A stretch of DNA of 64,000 nt from Brasilonema angustatum HA4187-MV1 (GCA_019359695.1 JAHHGV010000006.1:62001-126000); one strand, 5' to 3'. Numbered from the stretch's first letter, positions 54,709 through 64,000 are shown. Program-made: numbers and translations. The notes: generated from the sequence alone by a model not told the origin.

Positions 54709-54741
54709 TTAACAAGTAAGTAAACTTAGCAAATCAGATAA

Positions 54742-54780
54742 GGGGGGATACTTCCGTTGAGAAGTATCCCCCCAGTTTTA
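54742..54780 (+). terminator. infC terminator
   Basis: GGGGGGATACTTC and GAAGTATCCCCCC form a 13-bp perfect stem with a CGTTGA loop, followed by AGTTTTATTT, 33 bp after the infC stop. Confidence 0.92.
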
Positions 54781-54969
54781 TTTAGCGTCATTCTAAATAG
54801 TAAGTTCTACGGGCACGCACTCGCGTTCGTGAATAAAGGTAGGAGATGAGGCAGATGCTTCCTCATTATCCTGATCCAAATCCAATCCTTGATTTCACAA
54901 CTCAAATCGGACTCGCATATAAAATTAACTTTTAAGAGAAAATTGAACTTATCTTAAATGTAATATTGT

Positions 54970-56142
54970 ATGGAATCTCTTGTCTCTCGGATGCAGGCGG
55001 TGCAGTCGCCTATTATTCCAGTTGTCGCGGAACTGATTAAAAGCTGTCCTGGTACTATCTCTTTGGGACAGGGTGTTGTTTCCTATAGTCCACCACCCGA
55101 AGCCATAGAACTTTTGCCCAAATTCCTAGCTGAACCAACTAATCATTTATACAAAGCGGTTGAGGGAATTTCTCCATTACAAACTGCACTTGCAGCAAAA
55201 CTACAAGACTTTAATGGTATTGAAATCAATGAGGAAAACTGCATCGTTGTGACCGCAGGTAGCAATATGGCGTTTATGAATGCTGTTCTTGCTATCACTT
55301 CGGTGGGAGATGAAGTTATTCTCAATACACCTTACTACTTCAACCATGAAATGGCGATTACTATGGCGGGTTGTCGTCCGGTACTCGTCAAATGTGATGA
55401 AAATTACCAACTGCGTCCAGAGGCGATCGCCTCTGCTATCACTCCAAAAACACGAGCAGTGGTGACGATTTCCCCTAATAATCCCACAGGGGCTGTGTAT
55501 TCAGAACAAGCGTTGCAGCAAGTGAATCAAATTTGTTGCGATCGCAATATCTACCACATCAGCGATGAAGCCTATGAATACTTTACTTACAACAAAGTGA
55601 AACATATTTCTCCTGGTGCATTTGCGCTAAGTAGCGACTATACCATTTCTCTCTATAGTCTTTCCAAGGCTTATGGTTTTGCAAGCTGGCGTATTGGTTA
55701 CATGGTTATCCCTAAACACCTGCTTGTCCCCGTCAAAAAAGTTCAAGACACGATTCTGATTTGTCCGCCTGTGATTTCCCAGTATGCAGCTTTGGGGGCG
55801 TTGCAAGCCAAAGACGACTATTTGAAGAATCATATTGCGGCGATCGCCCAAGTAAGACAAGTCGTACTTGATTCGCTCAACAGCTTACAAGACTTGTGTA
55901 CCATTACTCCTGCTGATGGTGCTTTCTATTTTTTTCTAAAAGTTCATACTCAATTGGATAGCTTTAAGCTGGTTGAACGACTCATCCGCGAACATCAAGT
56001 TGCAGTGATTCCTGGTACAACCTTTGGGATGGATGATGGATGCTATCTCCGCGTCGCCTACGGTGCGCTACAAAAACAGACAGCAAAAGAAGGAATTGAA
56101 CGCTTGGTGAGGGGTTTGCAAAAAATATGTAAGGTGCATTAA
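54970..56142 (+). CDS. PLP-dependent class I/II aminotransferase
   Basis: 390 residues, fold type I. The PLP lysine lies in SLSKAYGFASWRIGY, with conserved NNPTG, DEAYEYF and the C-terminal LRVAYGAL carboxylate-binding region. Starts MESLVSRMQAVQSPIIPVVA. Substrate (aspartate, aromatic or other) cannot be told. Single gene. Confidence 0.93.
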   Translation: MESLVSRMQAVQSPIIPVVAELIKSCPGTISLGQGVVSYSPPPEAIELLPKFLAEPTNHLYKAVEGISPLQTALAAKLQDFNGIEINEENCIVVTAGSNMAFMNAVLAITSVGDEVILNTPYYFNHEMAITMAGCRPVLVKCDENYQLRPEAIASAITPKTRAVVTISPNNPTGAVYSEQALQQVNQICCDRNIYHISDEAYEYFTYNKVKHISPGAFALSSDYTISLYSLSKAYGFASWRIGYMVIPKHLLVPVKKVQDTILICPPVISQYAALGALQAKDDYLKNHIAAIAQVRQVVLDSLNSLQDLCTITPADGAFYFFLKVHTQLDSFKLVERLIREHQVAVIPGTTFGMDDGCYLRVAYGALQKQTAKEGIERLVRGLQKICKVH

Positions 56143-56185
56143 CGCAGTGCGACACACTACCTTTAAACTAGAAATCAGTCAAACA

Positions 56186-56220
56186 ATTTTAGATTTTAGA
56201 TTTTAGATTTTAGATTTTAG
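56186..56220. repeat. Heptamer array (ATTTTAG)x5
   Basis: Five exact ATTTTAG units in the spacer after the aminotransferase. Confidence 0.92.
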
Positions 56221-56261
56221 ATTGACCCCACGGACGGATGCGCTTTCTTGGGAATTTTTGA

Positions 56262-56317
56262 TTTTGCGAAAAGTTTGAGCGGAGGTTTCCTCCAATCAAA
56301 GCTTTTCAAGACGGATT
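56262..56317. repeat. Inverted repeat element with TTTTGCGAAAAGTTTG ends
   Basis: TTTTGCGAAAAGTTTG and the AGCTTTTCAAGACGGATT arm around GAGGTTTCC/GGAAACCTC-like loop sequence. It is the short form of the element seen at 3939-4100. Confidence 0.7.
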
Positions 56318-56462
56318 AAACAATTGATTCCACGGACGGGTTCGGGGGCTTATACCATCAAGGAATCATTGGTTAAAAAATAAACTCTATCCACAAGACT
56401 TGTATTTTGTGGAAAATTTTCATCTTAATAACTTACAAAATTAAAAACACACAATTAACTGT

Positions 56463-56906
56463 ATGCCAATTGTTAATCATTTTATAGAAATCGAAACAAA
56501 ACAAGGAATAAATATACATAATATTACGTCACAGATTCAAGATTTGATAGAATCAACCTCAATTAAGAATGGTCAAGCTTTGGTATTTTCACGCCACACA
56601 ACGACGGCATTGGCTATTAATGAATATGAAGAAAGATTGTTAAAAGATGTCAAAGTTTATTTGGAAAAACTAGCACCAGAATCAGACCGATACTTACATA
56701 ACGACCTACACTTAAGAGAAAATATTCCTCCAGATGAACCAATGAATGCCCATTCTCACTTAATGGCAATGACTTTAAGTACGAGTGAAGTGATTCCGAT
56801 TGTAAATGGAAAATTAGCTTTGGGAACTTATCAATCTGTTTTATTTTTTGAGTTAGATGGACCACGTAAGAGGACTGTATTTTGTCAAATTTCTGGGGAG
56901 TCGTGA
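56463..56906 (+). CDS. YjbQ family protein
   Basis: 147 residues. Family motifs: VFSRHTTTALAINEYEERLL (conserved HTTTAL) and HSHLMAMTLSTSEVIPIVNG with metal-type histidines, and a YQSVLFFELDGPRKR end. Family members show thiamine-phosphate synthase side activity in E. coli, but the physiological role is unknown. It is followed by the FAD oxidoreductase after 3 bp. Confidence 0.92.
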   Translation: MPIVNHFIEIETKQGINIHNITSQIQDLIESTSIKNGQALVFSRHTTTALAINEYEERLLKDVKVYLEKLAPESDRYLHNDLHLRENIPPDEPMNAHSHLMAMTLSTSEVIPIVNGKLALGTYQSVLFFELDGPRKRTVFCQISGES

Positions 56907-56909
56907 GTA

Positions 56910-58313
56910 ATGAGAACGAAAATGACAAACAATCATGCAATTGTCATCGGTGGTAGTATGGCTGGGCTGGTAGTCGCTCGCATTTTGAGCGATCGCTTTG
57001 AGCAAGTCACGCTTATAGAACGAGACCAATTTCCTTTAGGCGCTATTTCGCGCAAGGGAATTCCTCAGTCTCGTCACGTTCATGTACTATTGCAGCAAGG
57101 TCAGCTCATACTTGAACGATTTTTCCCTGGACTTTGTGACGAAATGATTGCTGCTGGTGCTCATCTGATAGACGTGACAGCAGATATCATGTGGCTTACC
57201 CCTGCTGGATGGGGAGTTCGCTTTCCCTCCGACGTTCCTATGTTGGGATTCAGTCGCGATTTACTAGATTGGATAATTCGTCGCCGCCTAGCTACCATCA
57301 ACAACGTCCGCTTTCTGGAAGGGTGTGATGTTACGGGACTTCTGTCAAATACTGATGGAACTTGTGTAACTGGTGTATCCCTTCGTTCAGGAACCTCTGA
57401 AGAAGAGCAGTTGCACGCCGATTTGGTCGTTGATGCAAGTGGACGCGCTTCCAAAGGTCCTCAATGGCTGAAAGCTTTGGGTTATCAACCCCCACAGGAA
57501 ACCGTACTCAATGCCTTTTTAGGTTACACCAGTCGCCTTTACCGACTACCCACTGATTTTCAGAGTGATTGGAAAGTAGTTTTATTGCAAGCAGCACCCC
57601 CAACACGCACACGCGCTGCTGCATTTATGCTATTGGAAGAAAATCGTTGGATACTAACGGTTTATGGGGGCGATCGCGATTATCCACCTACTGATGAAGC
57701 TGGCTTACTAGAATTTGTTCGTAGTATGCCTTGCTCTTCAATTTATAACGCAATCAAAAATGCAGAACCACTCTCTCAAATCTACAGTTATCGTGGCACT
57801 GGAAATCGTTGGCGTCACTACGAACGACTACCCCGTTATCTCGAAGGGTTCTTGGTTTTAGGTGATGCAGCCTGTGCTTTTAATCCGGTCTATGGACAAG
57901 GGATGACAATTGCGGTTTTAGGTGCTTCGACTTTGGATGAGTGTCTGTATCAGCAACGGCAATACCAACCTAACGGCGATTTTACAGGTCTAGCAAGGCG
58001 CTTCCAGAAAAAACTAGCCAAAATCAATGCTGTACCTTGGCTATTAGCAACAAGTGAGGACTATCGTTATCGAAGAACCGAGGGTAAACCACCTAGTCTG
58101 CTTACCCAACTCATGCACCGATACATGGATAGAGTTGTGCAGTTGACGACAAATCATCCTGATGTACGCTTAGCACTGCTGGAAGTGATGCACATGCTTA
58201 AACCACCTGGGACACTGTTTCAACCGAGAATAGTTATTCCAGTCCTCAAGCAATTGTTCAAGTTCAATTCTGGGTTTTTGGCAAGAACCTCACATAGCGA
58301 GCAAGCAGGATAG
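56910..58313 (+). CDS. FAD-dependent oxidoreductase (monooxygenase/reductase group)
   Basis: 467 residues from MRTKMTNNHAIVIGGSMAGL; the second ATG, four codons later, is equally possible. Rossmann dinucleotide motif IGGSMAGLVVARIL, a second flavin contact DASGRASKGP and the GDAACAFNPVYGQGM motif of the FAD/PheA group, as in geranylgeranyl-reductase-like and 2-polyprenylphenol hydroxylases. Substrate unknown. It starts 3 bp after the YjbQ gene, so co-expressed. Confidence 0.9.
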   Translation: MRTKMTNNHAIVIGGSMAGLVVARILSDRFEQVTLIERDQFPLGAISRKGIPQSRHVHVLLQQGQLILERFFPGLCDEMIAAGAHLIDVTADIMWLTPAGWGVRFPSDVPMLGFSRDLLDWIIRRRLATINNVRFLEGCDVTGLLSNTDGTCVTGVSLRSGTSEEEQLHADLVVDASGRASKGPQWLKALGYQPPQETVLNAFLGYTSRLYRLPTDFQSDWKVVLLQAAPPTRTRAAAFMLLEENRWILTVYGGDRDYPPTDEAGLLEFVRSMPCSSIYNAIKNAEPLSQIYSYRGTGNRWRHYERLPRYLEGFLVLGDAACAFNPVYGQGMTIAVLGASTLDECLYQQRQYQPNGDFTGLARRFQKKLAKINAVPWLLATSEDYRYRRTEGKPPSLLTQLMHRYMDRVVQLTTNHPDVRLALLEVMHMLKPPGTLFQPRIVIPVLKQLFKFNSGFLARTSHSEQAG

Positions 58314-58398
58314 AGACTGCATATCCTAACAGAATTGGCTCCTATATCTAGATTAGAACTTAACGCATTCTACAAATAGGTTATGTAGATACAAGGAG

Positions 58399-59136
58399 AT
58401 GATGATGCTTGGGTCCTTTTTTACAGAGTTAATATTATTATTGATTGTCATTCTGCCCGCTATGGCAATTGCATACGCAATTTCCTACCGCACAATCGGG
58501 CGTCAAGCCGCTCAAAGGCGTTTGGGTCGAACTGCTTTGTTCATACTGCTTGCTTTCTTCGTGAGCTTCGGGCTTCATTTCCTAGGCAAACATGGATTCC
58601 TAGGCAAATATGGATCGATAAGCTTTAATTTTCTATTTGCAGCTTTTGTGGTCTTATGGCTCCTAAGCTGGAACTGGCGAAAGAAAAAGGCTGGTGCTTT
58701 ACTACTTGATGCAGGAGAGTTTTCACGAAGCAAATTAATGCTTTGGGTTGGTGTATTGGAAGCACTGTTCGCAGTCTTCAACACTTGGTCAGCGATTAAT
58801 AAAATCTCAACAGGGCTTGGGAATGACACTGAACTGCTAGAAGTTATAGCGCAACCGGTTTTCCTTTGGTCGTTAGCCATCTATTTCCTCTTAATGGGAT
58901 TGAGTAGACTGGAGTTTCGAGAAAACGGCATCTGCTATGGGCTTTCAGTGGTGAAGTGGGAGAAGCTGGGATCTTACAGGTGGAACCAAGAGAAACCCAA
59001 CATTGTGACCATTAACTTCAAACAACTACACTATCGCTTTTTAACAGGATTCTGGAGCTTACGAATTCCATCAGCACATCGGGATGCAGTGAAGCAGATT
59101 CTAGCTGAGCATTTGATCATGACTGATGTCAAGTAA
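58399..59136 (+). CDS. Membrane protein, unknown function
   Basis: 245 residues. Four or five hydrophobic helices (about 8-30, 45-65, 76-96, 112-132, 150-168), then a soluble C-terminal part with LEFRENGICYGLSVVKWEKL, a DUF5673-like ending (ITINFKQLHYRFL). A near-duplicated FLGKHGFLGKYG lies in the loop after helix 2. The function is unknown. A gap separates it from the FAD gene. Confidence 0.7.
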   Translation: MMMLGSFFTELILLLIVILPAMAIAYAISYRTIGRQAAQRRLGRTALFILLAFFVSFGLHFLGKHGFLGKYGSISFNFLFAAFVVLWLLSWNWRKKKAGALLLDAGEFSRSKLMLWVGVLEALFAVFNTWSAINKISTGLGNDTELLEVIAQPVFLWSLAIYFLLMGLSRLEFRENGICYGLSVVKWEKLGSYRWNQEKPNIVTINFKQLHYRFLTGFWSLRIPSAHRDAVKQILAEHLIMTDVK

Positions 59137-59665
59137 TATAAAGTAACCGTCATGAACTAGCCATACTGTTTCAACCGAATCTTCAAAAGTGATGCATACG
59201 TATCATCTGAATATTGTCTGTTTGCTATCTCAATGTCACACTCAAAACATAATTGACTACCAAATCAGCCTTGATGAAATTACTCCATCGATTTGCTACA
59301 TAAGATAAATGCCTTTTGTTTGGAGCCAGATAAACCAATTGACTTGAGAACCTGGTATATTCTTCATAGAAATCACTTTGTGCAATTAAGTTCAATCAGG
59401 GGGGTAGATTGCTTGCTGTATGAAACCTTAGTAGAGAGCCTTTTTAAGGTTTTCTTTATGAATGGGTGTAAGCAGCAAAAGTTTTGCAAGACTACCGTAA
59501 TTTTACTTAAAAATAAAATTTTAATTATTACAAAAAAAGTTGTCAGGAATGACGTGTCACAGCAGTGTATCTACAATTGCATATAAAAAAAACTGACTAA
59601 TACTCTGTCTGAAGTCAATTTCACAACAGGGGAATCATCTAAGATAACAAACCGAAATCACTACT
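59137..59665. other. Spacer, doubtful small frame
   Basis: 530 bp. A 97-codon frame at 59293-59586 has poor composition and no family; I leave it out. The end of the spacer contains AT-rich promoter-like DNA for the peptidoglycan-binding protein gene. Confidence 0.5.
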
Positions 59666-61288
59666 ATGGAAAGAATTGGTTATCTTCAGCTTGCATCAGC
59701 AAACGAAGCATCAACAAGAAATGAGCATACTGCTGTGGGGGTTTCTCTTAATCTTTTTGCTGGGTTGAATTGGAGGAAACTGTCTAATCGTGCAGCGATA
59801 CATCTTTTATCTGTAACACTGACTTTGGCAGTCTTGAGTATAGCCGAGCGTGCGATAGCCCAAAGGGCTGACGCTCCGCGTATCGCACTCCAGAAAGTAG
59901 GAAGTGGAAGTACTGGATCTCAAGTCTCAAATATCCAAAGGTGTTTGAGCAATTTAGGCTATTACAAAGGTCCTGTGACAGGTAAGTTTGCTTCCTTAAC
60001 TCAGGATGCTGTGATTCGGTTCCAGCGAGCCAATGGACTACCAACTGTTGGATATGTCGGTGCAAGAACTGAACAACTATTGCAATCTCAATGTCAAAGT
60101 CGAAGATCTAATCAAAGATCTGCTGGGAGTGTTAGCACTGATTTGCGACCAGGTAGCAGTGGTCAAGCAGTTACTAGATTGCAACAAAATTTAGGGCGTT
60201 TAGGTTTCTTTAATGGTCCTGTAACAGGTAACTTTGGTTTAGAAACTCAGCAAGCAGTCATCAGGTTCCAGCAATCACGTGGAATACGTGCTGATGGTGT
60301 TGTCGGTGCGAGAACAGAAGAAGCAATACGCACCAGTTTTAACAGAAATGATTCCTCAGTCAGTGTTAGCAGTTACCAAGACACAAATAATTCCTCTAAT
60401 TCCTCAGTCAGTGTTAGCAATTACCAAGACACAAATAATTCCTCTAATTCCTCAGTCAGTGTTAGCAATTACCAAGATGGCGTTGGTGGAGATAACTTAC
60501 CAAATGCTTTGAATGTGGGTGATTCGAGTCGTCAGGTGAGAGAATTGCAACAGGATTTGCAGCAGCTGAGCTACTTTAGGGTGAATCCAACTGGTTATTT
60601 TGGTCCAACAACTCAAGAAGCTGTAGCACGTTTTCAGCAAGATCATGGAATCACACCCAACGGTATTGCTGACTCACAAACCTTGGGAGCAATAACCACA
60701 GCTTTAGCACAACAAGGTAATGGGCAAAGTAATGGGCAAAGTAATGGGCAAAGTAATGGGCAAAATTATGGGCAAAATTATGGGCAAAATTATGGACAAA
60801 ATTATGGACAAAATTATGGACAAAATTATAGTTGTTCGACAGCCACCGGAGATATCTGTCAGGGTGAGAGAAGTCAGCGAGTGACAATCGTACAACAGCG
60901 TTTGCAGAATTTGGGATTTTTTAGAGGTGATGTCACTGGTTTTTATGGTCCTGCAACCAGAGATGCTGTCGTTCAATTTCAGCGAAACTCTCGCTTAGAA
61001 ACAACAGGATCTGTCAATTTTCAAACTTGGCAAGCATTAGGTTTGACCAACAACCCGAACAACTCTACAGGATTGAACCCTAAAGAGAATCGCTATGTTG
61101 TTCTCATCCCGATTTCTAGAAACGACACTTTAAATGAAGTGCGTCAATATATACCGGAAGCTTTCCGCGCTGAATCTAGACTCGGTCCCTATGTCAATGC
61201 TGGACAATTTAGAGAACGCTCACAAGCAGAAGATTTGTCTAAGTGGTTACGTTCACGTGGGTTAGATGCACGAGTAGAATACTTCTAA
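59666..61288 (+). CDS. Secreted multi-domain peptidoglycan-binding protein with SPOR-like end
   Basis: 540 residues. A hydrophobic export segment (about 48-65; AAIHLLSVTLTLAVLSIAER) is followed by four PG_binding_1 domains, each with a VSNIQRCLSNLGYYKGPVTG-type or VRELQQDLQQLSYFRVNPTG-type motif (about 80-140, 155-215, 280-345, 400-455). Two low-complexity links separate the domains: Ser/Asn repeats and GQSNGQNYGQ repeats. The last 65 residues (YVVLIPISRNDTLNEVRQYI to the end) resemble a SPOR-type domain. It probably binds the cell wall in the periplasm. Confidence 0.88.
   Translation: MERIGYLQLASANEASTRNEHTAVGVSLNLFAGLNWRKLSNRAAIHLLSVTLTLAVLSIAERAIAQRADAPRIALQKVGSGSTGSQVSNIQRCLSNLGYYKGPVTGKFASLTQDAVIRFQRANGLPTVGYVGARTEQLLQSQCQSRRSNQRSAGSVSTDLRPGSSGQAVTRLQQNLGRLGFFNGPVTGNFGLETQQAVIRFQQSRGIRADGVVGARTEEAIRTSFNRNDSSVSVSSYQDTNNSSNSSVSVSNYQDTNNSSNSSVSVSNYQDGVGGDNLPNALNVGDSSRQVRELQQDLQQLSYFRVNPTGYFGPTTQEAVARFQQDHGITPNGIADSQTLGAITTALAQQGNGQSNGQSNGQSNGQNYGQNYGQNYGQNYGQNYGQNYSCSTATGDICQGERSQRVTIVQQRLQNLGFFRGDVTGFYGPATRDAVVQFQRNSRLETTGSVNFQTWQALGLTNNPNNSTGLNPKENRYVVLIPISRNDTLNEVRQYIPEAFRAESRLGPYVNAGQFRERSQAEDLSKWLRSRGLDARVEYF
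60345..60478. repeat. Coding repeat TCAGTCAGTGTTAGC x3
   Basis: A ~48-bp unit encoding SSVSVSNYQDTNNSSN occurs nearly three times in the linker between the second and third peptidoglycan-binding domain. Confidence 0.9.
60719..60830. repeat. 12-bp coding repeat (AATGGGCAAAGT)
   Basis: Nine or so 12-bp units encode GQSN then GQNY repeats in the third linker. Copy change keeps the frame, since the unit is a multiple of three. Confidence 0.92.
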
Positions 61289-61390
61289 TGGTCAAGAGCT
61301 ATGAGCTAAGAGTGAGGAGTTATGAGTCATAACTCCTCACTGTTGAGTTGTGTAACTTGATTCCTCACTTGTTTTGGAAATCTAAAAATA

Positions 61391-62263
61391 ATGGCAGAAA
61401 CTCGTATTGGAATTATTGGTGGCAGTGGTTTATACAAAATGGATGCCCTCAAGAATATCGAAGAGGTACAAGTCCAGACACCTTTTGGTTCTCCATCGGA
61501 TGCTTTGATACTGGGAACTTTAGAGGGTACACGAGTTGCTTTTTTAGCGCGTCATGGTCGCAATCACACGCTGTTGCCTTCCGAGTTGCCATTTCGCGCC
61601 AATATTTATGCAATGAAGCAACTGGGTGTGGAGTATCTCATCTCTGCTTCTGCTGTTGGTTCTTTGAAAGAAGAAGTAAAACCATTGGATATGGTGGTTC
61701 CCGATCAATTTATTGATAGAACGAAAAATCGGGTTTCAACGTTTTTCGGTGAAGGGATTGTTGCTCATATCGCTTTTGGTGATCCGATTTGTAAAAATTT
61801 GGCAGCTGTTGTTGCAGAGGCGATTGCCTCCCAAAACTTACCGGATGTCACTGTACATCGTGGTGGTACTTATGTGTGTATGGAGGGACCAGCATTTTCA
61901 ACAAAGGCGGAATCCAATCTTTACCGCAGTTGGGGTGCAACGGTGATTGGAATGACTAATTTGCCAGAGGCGAAGTTAGCACGGGAAGCAGAGATTGCCT
62001 ATGCAACGCTCGCTTTAGTGACTGATTATGATTGTTGGCATCCAGATCACGATAGCGTGACAGTGGACATGGTCGTTGCGAATTTGCAGCGAAATGCACT
62101 CAACGCTCAGAAAGTGATTCAAGAAGCAGTGCGGCGTTTGAGCGAAAACCCACCCTCAAGTGATGCACATTCAGCCCTAAAGTATGCGATTTTGACAAAC
62201 TTAGATAAGGCTCCCGTAGCAACTAAAGAGAAGTTGACCTTGTTGTTAAAAAAGTATATCTAA
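61391..62263 (+). CDS. mtnP: S-methyl-5'-thioadenosine phosphorylase
   Basis: 290 residues. [13 protein letters not shown] at the N-terminus, the phosphate-site [20 protein letters not shown], and [18 protein letters not shown] are characteristic. Cleaves methylthioadenosine to adenine and methylthioribose-1-phosphate in the methionine salvage and polyamine-related pathway. Single gene; a GC hairpin lies downstream. Confidence 0.96.
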   Translation: MAETRIGIIGGSGLYKMDALKNIEEVQVQTPFGSPSDALILGTLEGTRVAFLARHGRNHTLLPSELPFRANIYAMKQLGVEYLISASAVGSLKEEVKPLDMVVPDQFIDRTKNRVSTFFGEGIVAHIAFGDPICKNLAAVVAEAIASQNLPDVTVHRGGTYVCMEGPAFSTKAESNLYRSWGATVIGMTNLPEAKLAREAEIAYATLALVTDYDCWHPDHDSVTVDMVVANLQRNALNAQKVIQEAVRRLSENPPSSDAHSALKYAILTNLDKAPVATKEKLTLLLKKYI

Positions 62264-62297
62264 AAACGAGAGTATCATACAAACACCAAAGTTGTGC

Positions 62298-62347
62298 GTA
62301 CGCCTGCAGCACGCTTTGCGTTGGCTCTTAGCGTGCTACAGGCGTAC
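62298..62347. repeat. Imperfect hairpin (GTACGCCTGCAGCACGCT)
   Basis: 18-bp arms with one mismatch around a 14-nt loop, 35 bp after mtnP; no T run. Probably a dispersed palindrome that may also end transcription. Confidence 0.8.
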
Positions 62348-62451
62348 ACGAAGCGTTAATCTATAGTCTCTTGTTAGTAATCATTAGTACCGTTTTTAAG
62401 CAATACTGTCAGGGTGTTTCTTTTCTTTGCAAGTACCTCTAGAGTCATAAC

Positions 62452-62512
62452 ACTAGACTTCGTGGCAGTTGTAGGGAATGCTTAACAGAACCTCGTAAAA
62501 TGTCACTTTTGC
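62452..62512. repeat. Dispersed ~60-bp repeat, copy 2
   Basis: AGACTTCGTGGCAGTTGTAG and CAGAACCTCGTAAAAT as at 1075-1140, separated by slightly different sequence. Confidence 0.7.
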
Positions 62513-62639
62513 AAGAGGTCTACTTTTCTAAGCAACCTTTTCGGCAATTTACGTCTTATAGCAGATATCGGTTAATGCCCAATGGCAGAATTTCCGACTC
62601 AAACCAGGTGTTATTATTTTATTAAGTGAAGGTAGAACA

Positions 62640-62745
62640 GTGAGTCCAGTGCTTGATGAGGGTTTCCCGACAGAGGCATCTGGTAAGGCAGCGCTCCAGG
62701 AGGGTCTCCCTCCGTAGGCGACTGCGAACCCGAAGGGTGAAGATA
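62640..62745. repeat. Composite repeat fragment
   Basis: GTGAGTCCAGTGCTTGATGA and GGAGGGTCTCCCTCCGTAGG modules of the composite repeat, upstream of the pentapeptide-repeat gene. Confidence 0.75.
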
Positions 62746-62911
62746 AAATAGAGTGCATCGATTACCAATCATTTACAGTTATAAAAACTTGTCTATCATC
62801 ACAAAAAAAAGCTGACGTGTATCACAGCTAGGTTATATTACCGAGATATAGGGGATAATATAACTGTGAGGAGAAAACGGAAGCAACTTGTATCAGAAAG
62901 GGGAAAATATT

Positions 62912-63376
62912 ATGAAAGCCAAACTTATAGCACTTCTAACCTTAGTGACTCCCCTAGTCTTGGCTAGTTCAGTGAATGCAGCGAATCCGCAGCATGTTAA
63001 GAAGCTACTTGCTACTGGGGAATGTGCGAAGTGTGATCTATCGAAAGCAAACCTCAGCGGTGCACATTTAATCGGTGCTGACTTGAGAGATGCTAATCTT
63101 CAAGGGGCAAATTTAACAAAGGCGAATCTTGAAGGTGCTGATCTTACAGGTGCTAATTTAGCCGGCGCTAACATGACGTCATCTTTAGCGACGAATGTTG
63201 ATTTCAAGAAAGCAAATCTTAATAAAGTGAATTTCACTCGTGCTACGATTCACGATTCTAATGTGTATGGGGCATCGATGAATGACCTCAATATTACTAA
63301 TGCCGAAATATCTAACACAGGTATAGGTGTCGGTGGTGAAGACCTGAATGGTGGAACAATTCCTGATTGGAAATAA
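62912..63376 (+). CDS. Exported pentapeptide-repeat protein
   Basis: 154 residues from MKAKLIALLTLVTPLVLASS; this ATG has AAGGGGA upstream and a complete signal peptide with a VNA-A cleavage site. Pentapeptide repeats (A(N/D)LxG) form a right-handed beta-helix: SKANLSGAHLIGADLRDANL, then QGANLTKANLEGADLTGANL. A CAKC motif precedes it (GECAKCDL), as in cyanobacterial exported pentapeptide proteins. Function unknown. Confidence 0.9.
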   Translation: MKAKLIALLTLVTPLVLASSVNAANPQHVKKLLATGECAKCDLSKANLSGAHLIGADLRDANLQGANLTKANLEGADLTGANLAGANMTSSLATNVDFKKANLNKVNFTRATIHDSNVYGASMNDLNITNAEISNTGIGVGGEDLNGGTIPDWK

Positions 63377-63655
63377 AGCTTACGATAGTATTGATTCTGG
63401 GAACAAGAGAATAGGGATTGGTAAACTCCTTGCACACAAATTCTCTGTTTGTTTCGTTGGTTTTGCGGATTAAGTCTACTCCGTTAAATTAGGACAGTCT
63501 GAGAAAGAGGTTATATGGGGCGATAATTGATCGTCCCTGTGGAAAGCTGACATCTTGCACTGTTGTCATTTAGACTTTGGTACTGGGGACGGGAGTTTGG
63601 ACTCATTTCGAGATCTAAACGCTAAGCTGTTTACTGTTTACGTAGAAAGAGTCTT

Positions 63656-63694
63656 GGACAAATAGTATTATTTATTTTTGTCCAGCTACTTATT
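63656..63694. mobile_element. Short MITE-like inverted repeat
   Basis: TTGGACAAATA ... TATTTTTGTCCAGCTACTTAT. The end TTTTTGTCCAGCTACTTAT is shared with the element at 26401-26531; its outer arm touches the stop of the hydrolase gene. Confidence 0.5.
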
Positions 63695-64000
63695 GCGGAA
63701 GCCGGGGACAGCCGCGATTGTGTTCTACTCGACTCATAAATTCGTCTAACACTTGCAGAAATTTTTCTGTTTCTTCCAAGTGAGGCATATGTGAACTGTT
63801 TTCAAATAGTACCCACTCTGAATTAGAAATACCTTGCTTTAATTTTTCTACACAAGCTGGGGTTACTTCATCATACCTACCAGAAAGCAGCAGTGTCGGT
63901 ACAAAAATTTCACTCAAGCGGTTTTCAACATTCCAGTCGATAATTTTGCCAGCACCTCGAAACTCTGTACCAACTTTGCTGTAGGCTTTAGTCAAACAAC
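63690..64000 (-). CDS. Alpha/beta hydrolase, proline-iminopeptidase-like, 5' end cut by window edge
   Basis: The frame is open to the window edge; about 103 C-terminal residues are visible. VPTLLLSGRYDEVTPACVEK carries the catalytic acid and SHMPHLEE the catalytic histidine of the family, followed by FLQVLDEFM. The N-terminal nucleophile is outside the window. Similar C-termini occur in proline iminopeptidases and epoxide-hydrolase-like proteins; specificity unknown. The stop codon overlaps a repeat arm. Confidence 0.75.
   Translation of the reverse strand, partial: CLTKAYSKVGTEFRGAGKIIDWNVENRLSEIFVPTLLLSGRYDEVTPACVEKLKQGISNSEWVLFENSSHMPHLEETEKFLQVLDEFMSRVEHNRGCPRLPQ

Noticed and set aside
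59293-59586. 97-codon frame before the peptidoglycan-binding gene
   Set aside because: Poor composition, no recognisable motif, AT-rich spacer.

Overview
The window looks like a filamentous, probably heterocyst-forming cyanobacterium (Nostocales; Scytonema-, Brasilonema- or Tolypothrix-like). The evidence is the frequent HIP1 octamer GCGATCGC, long intergenic spacers filled with heptamer and octamer tandem repeats and palindromic repeats, and cyanobacterial genes such as chlD, ftrC, a GUN4-domain kinase, SigF, gmd/fcl and ferredoxin-nitrite reductase. The genus is an inference; no 16S or other taxonomic marker is present.

Layout. 1-3.3 kb: nitrate assimilation on the minus strand (nirA, then an NrtP/NarK permease cut by the window edge), driven by a very good NtcA-type promoter. 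3.4-6.6 kb: a Rieske protein, a HEAT-repeat protein, a small conserved protein and 5-formyl-THF cyclo-ligase. 6.7-11.5 kb: exopolysaccharide/nucleotide-sugar genes (fcl, gmd, an undecaprenyl-phosphate sugar transferase, a family-4 glycosyltransferase). 11.9-17 kb: a CSP41-like protein, an MFS transporter, tRNA-Arg(ACG), moaC and small membrane or unknown proteins. 17.9-21.3 kb: a scarred accessory patch in which an APC (ethanolamine-permease-like) gene is split, with an IS-end motif, a pseudogene and an SxxK beta-lactamase-fold-like protein between the halves. 21.3-26.4 kb: ABA4-like protein, kinase-GUN4 fusion, typA, DUF5829.

26.6-38.6 kb is the highlight: a complete cyanobactin (RiPP) gene cluster, all on the minus strand, in the order patA-patB-patC-like-patD-patE-patF-patG. 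The precursor (patE, 32158-32406) has a canonical leader and three identical hexapeptide cores ICPCMC. With the heterocyclase (PatD), N-terminal protease (PatA) and oxidase-macrocyclase (PatG) all present and apparently intact, the predicted product is a cyclic hexapeptide with three thiazoles, cyclo(Ile-Thz-Pro-Thz-Met-Thz). I do not recognise this core; whether it is new needs a database search.

40.1-50.2 kb: ftrC-DUF309, an IS605-type tnpB with a frameshifted small neighbour, an lptA-lptB-lptF lipopolysaccharide-export block, an Asn/Gln/Pro-rich membrane-anchored protein, chlD and sigF. 50.8-64 kb: a Bax-inhibitor-1 family protein, alpha/beta hydrolase, infC, an aminotransferase, YjbQ, an FAD oxidoreductase, a peptidoglycan-binding protein, MTA phosphorylase, a pentapeptide-repeat protein and the end of another alpha/beta hydrolase. 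Repeats are dispersed throughout, and several have landed in or beside genes (nirA, the sugar transferase, the permease, a DUF5710 gene, the lptF start).
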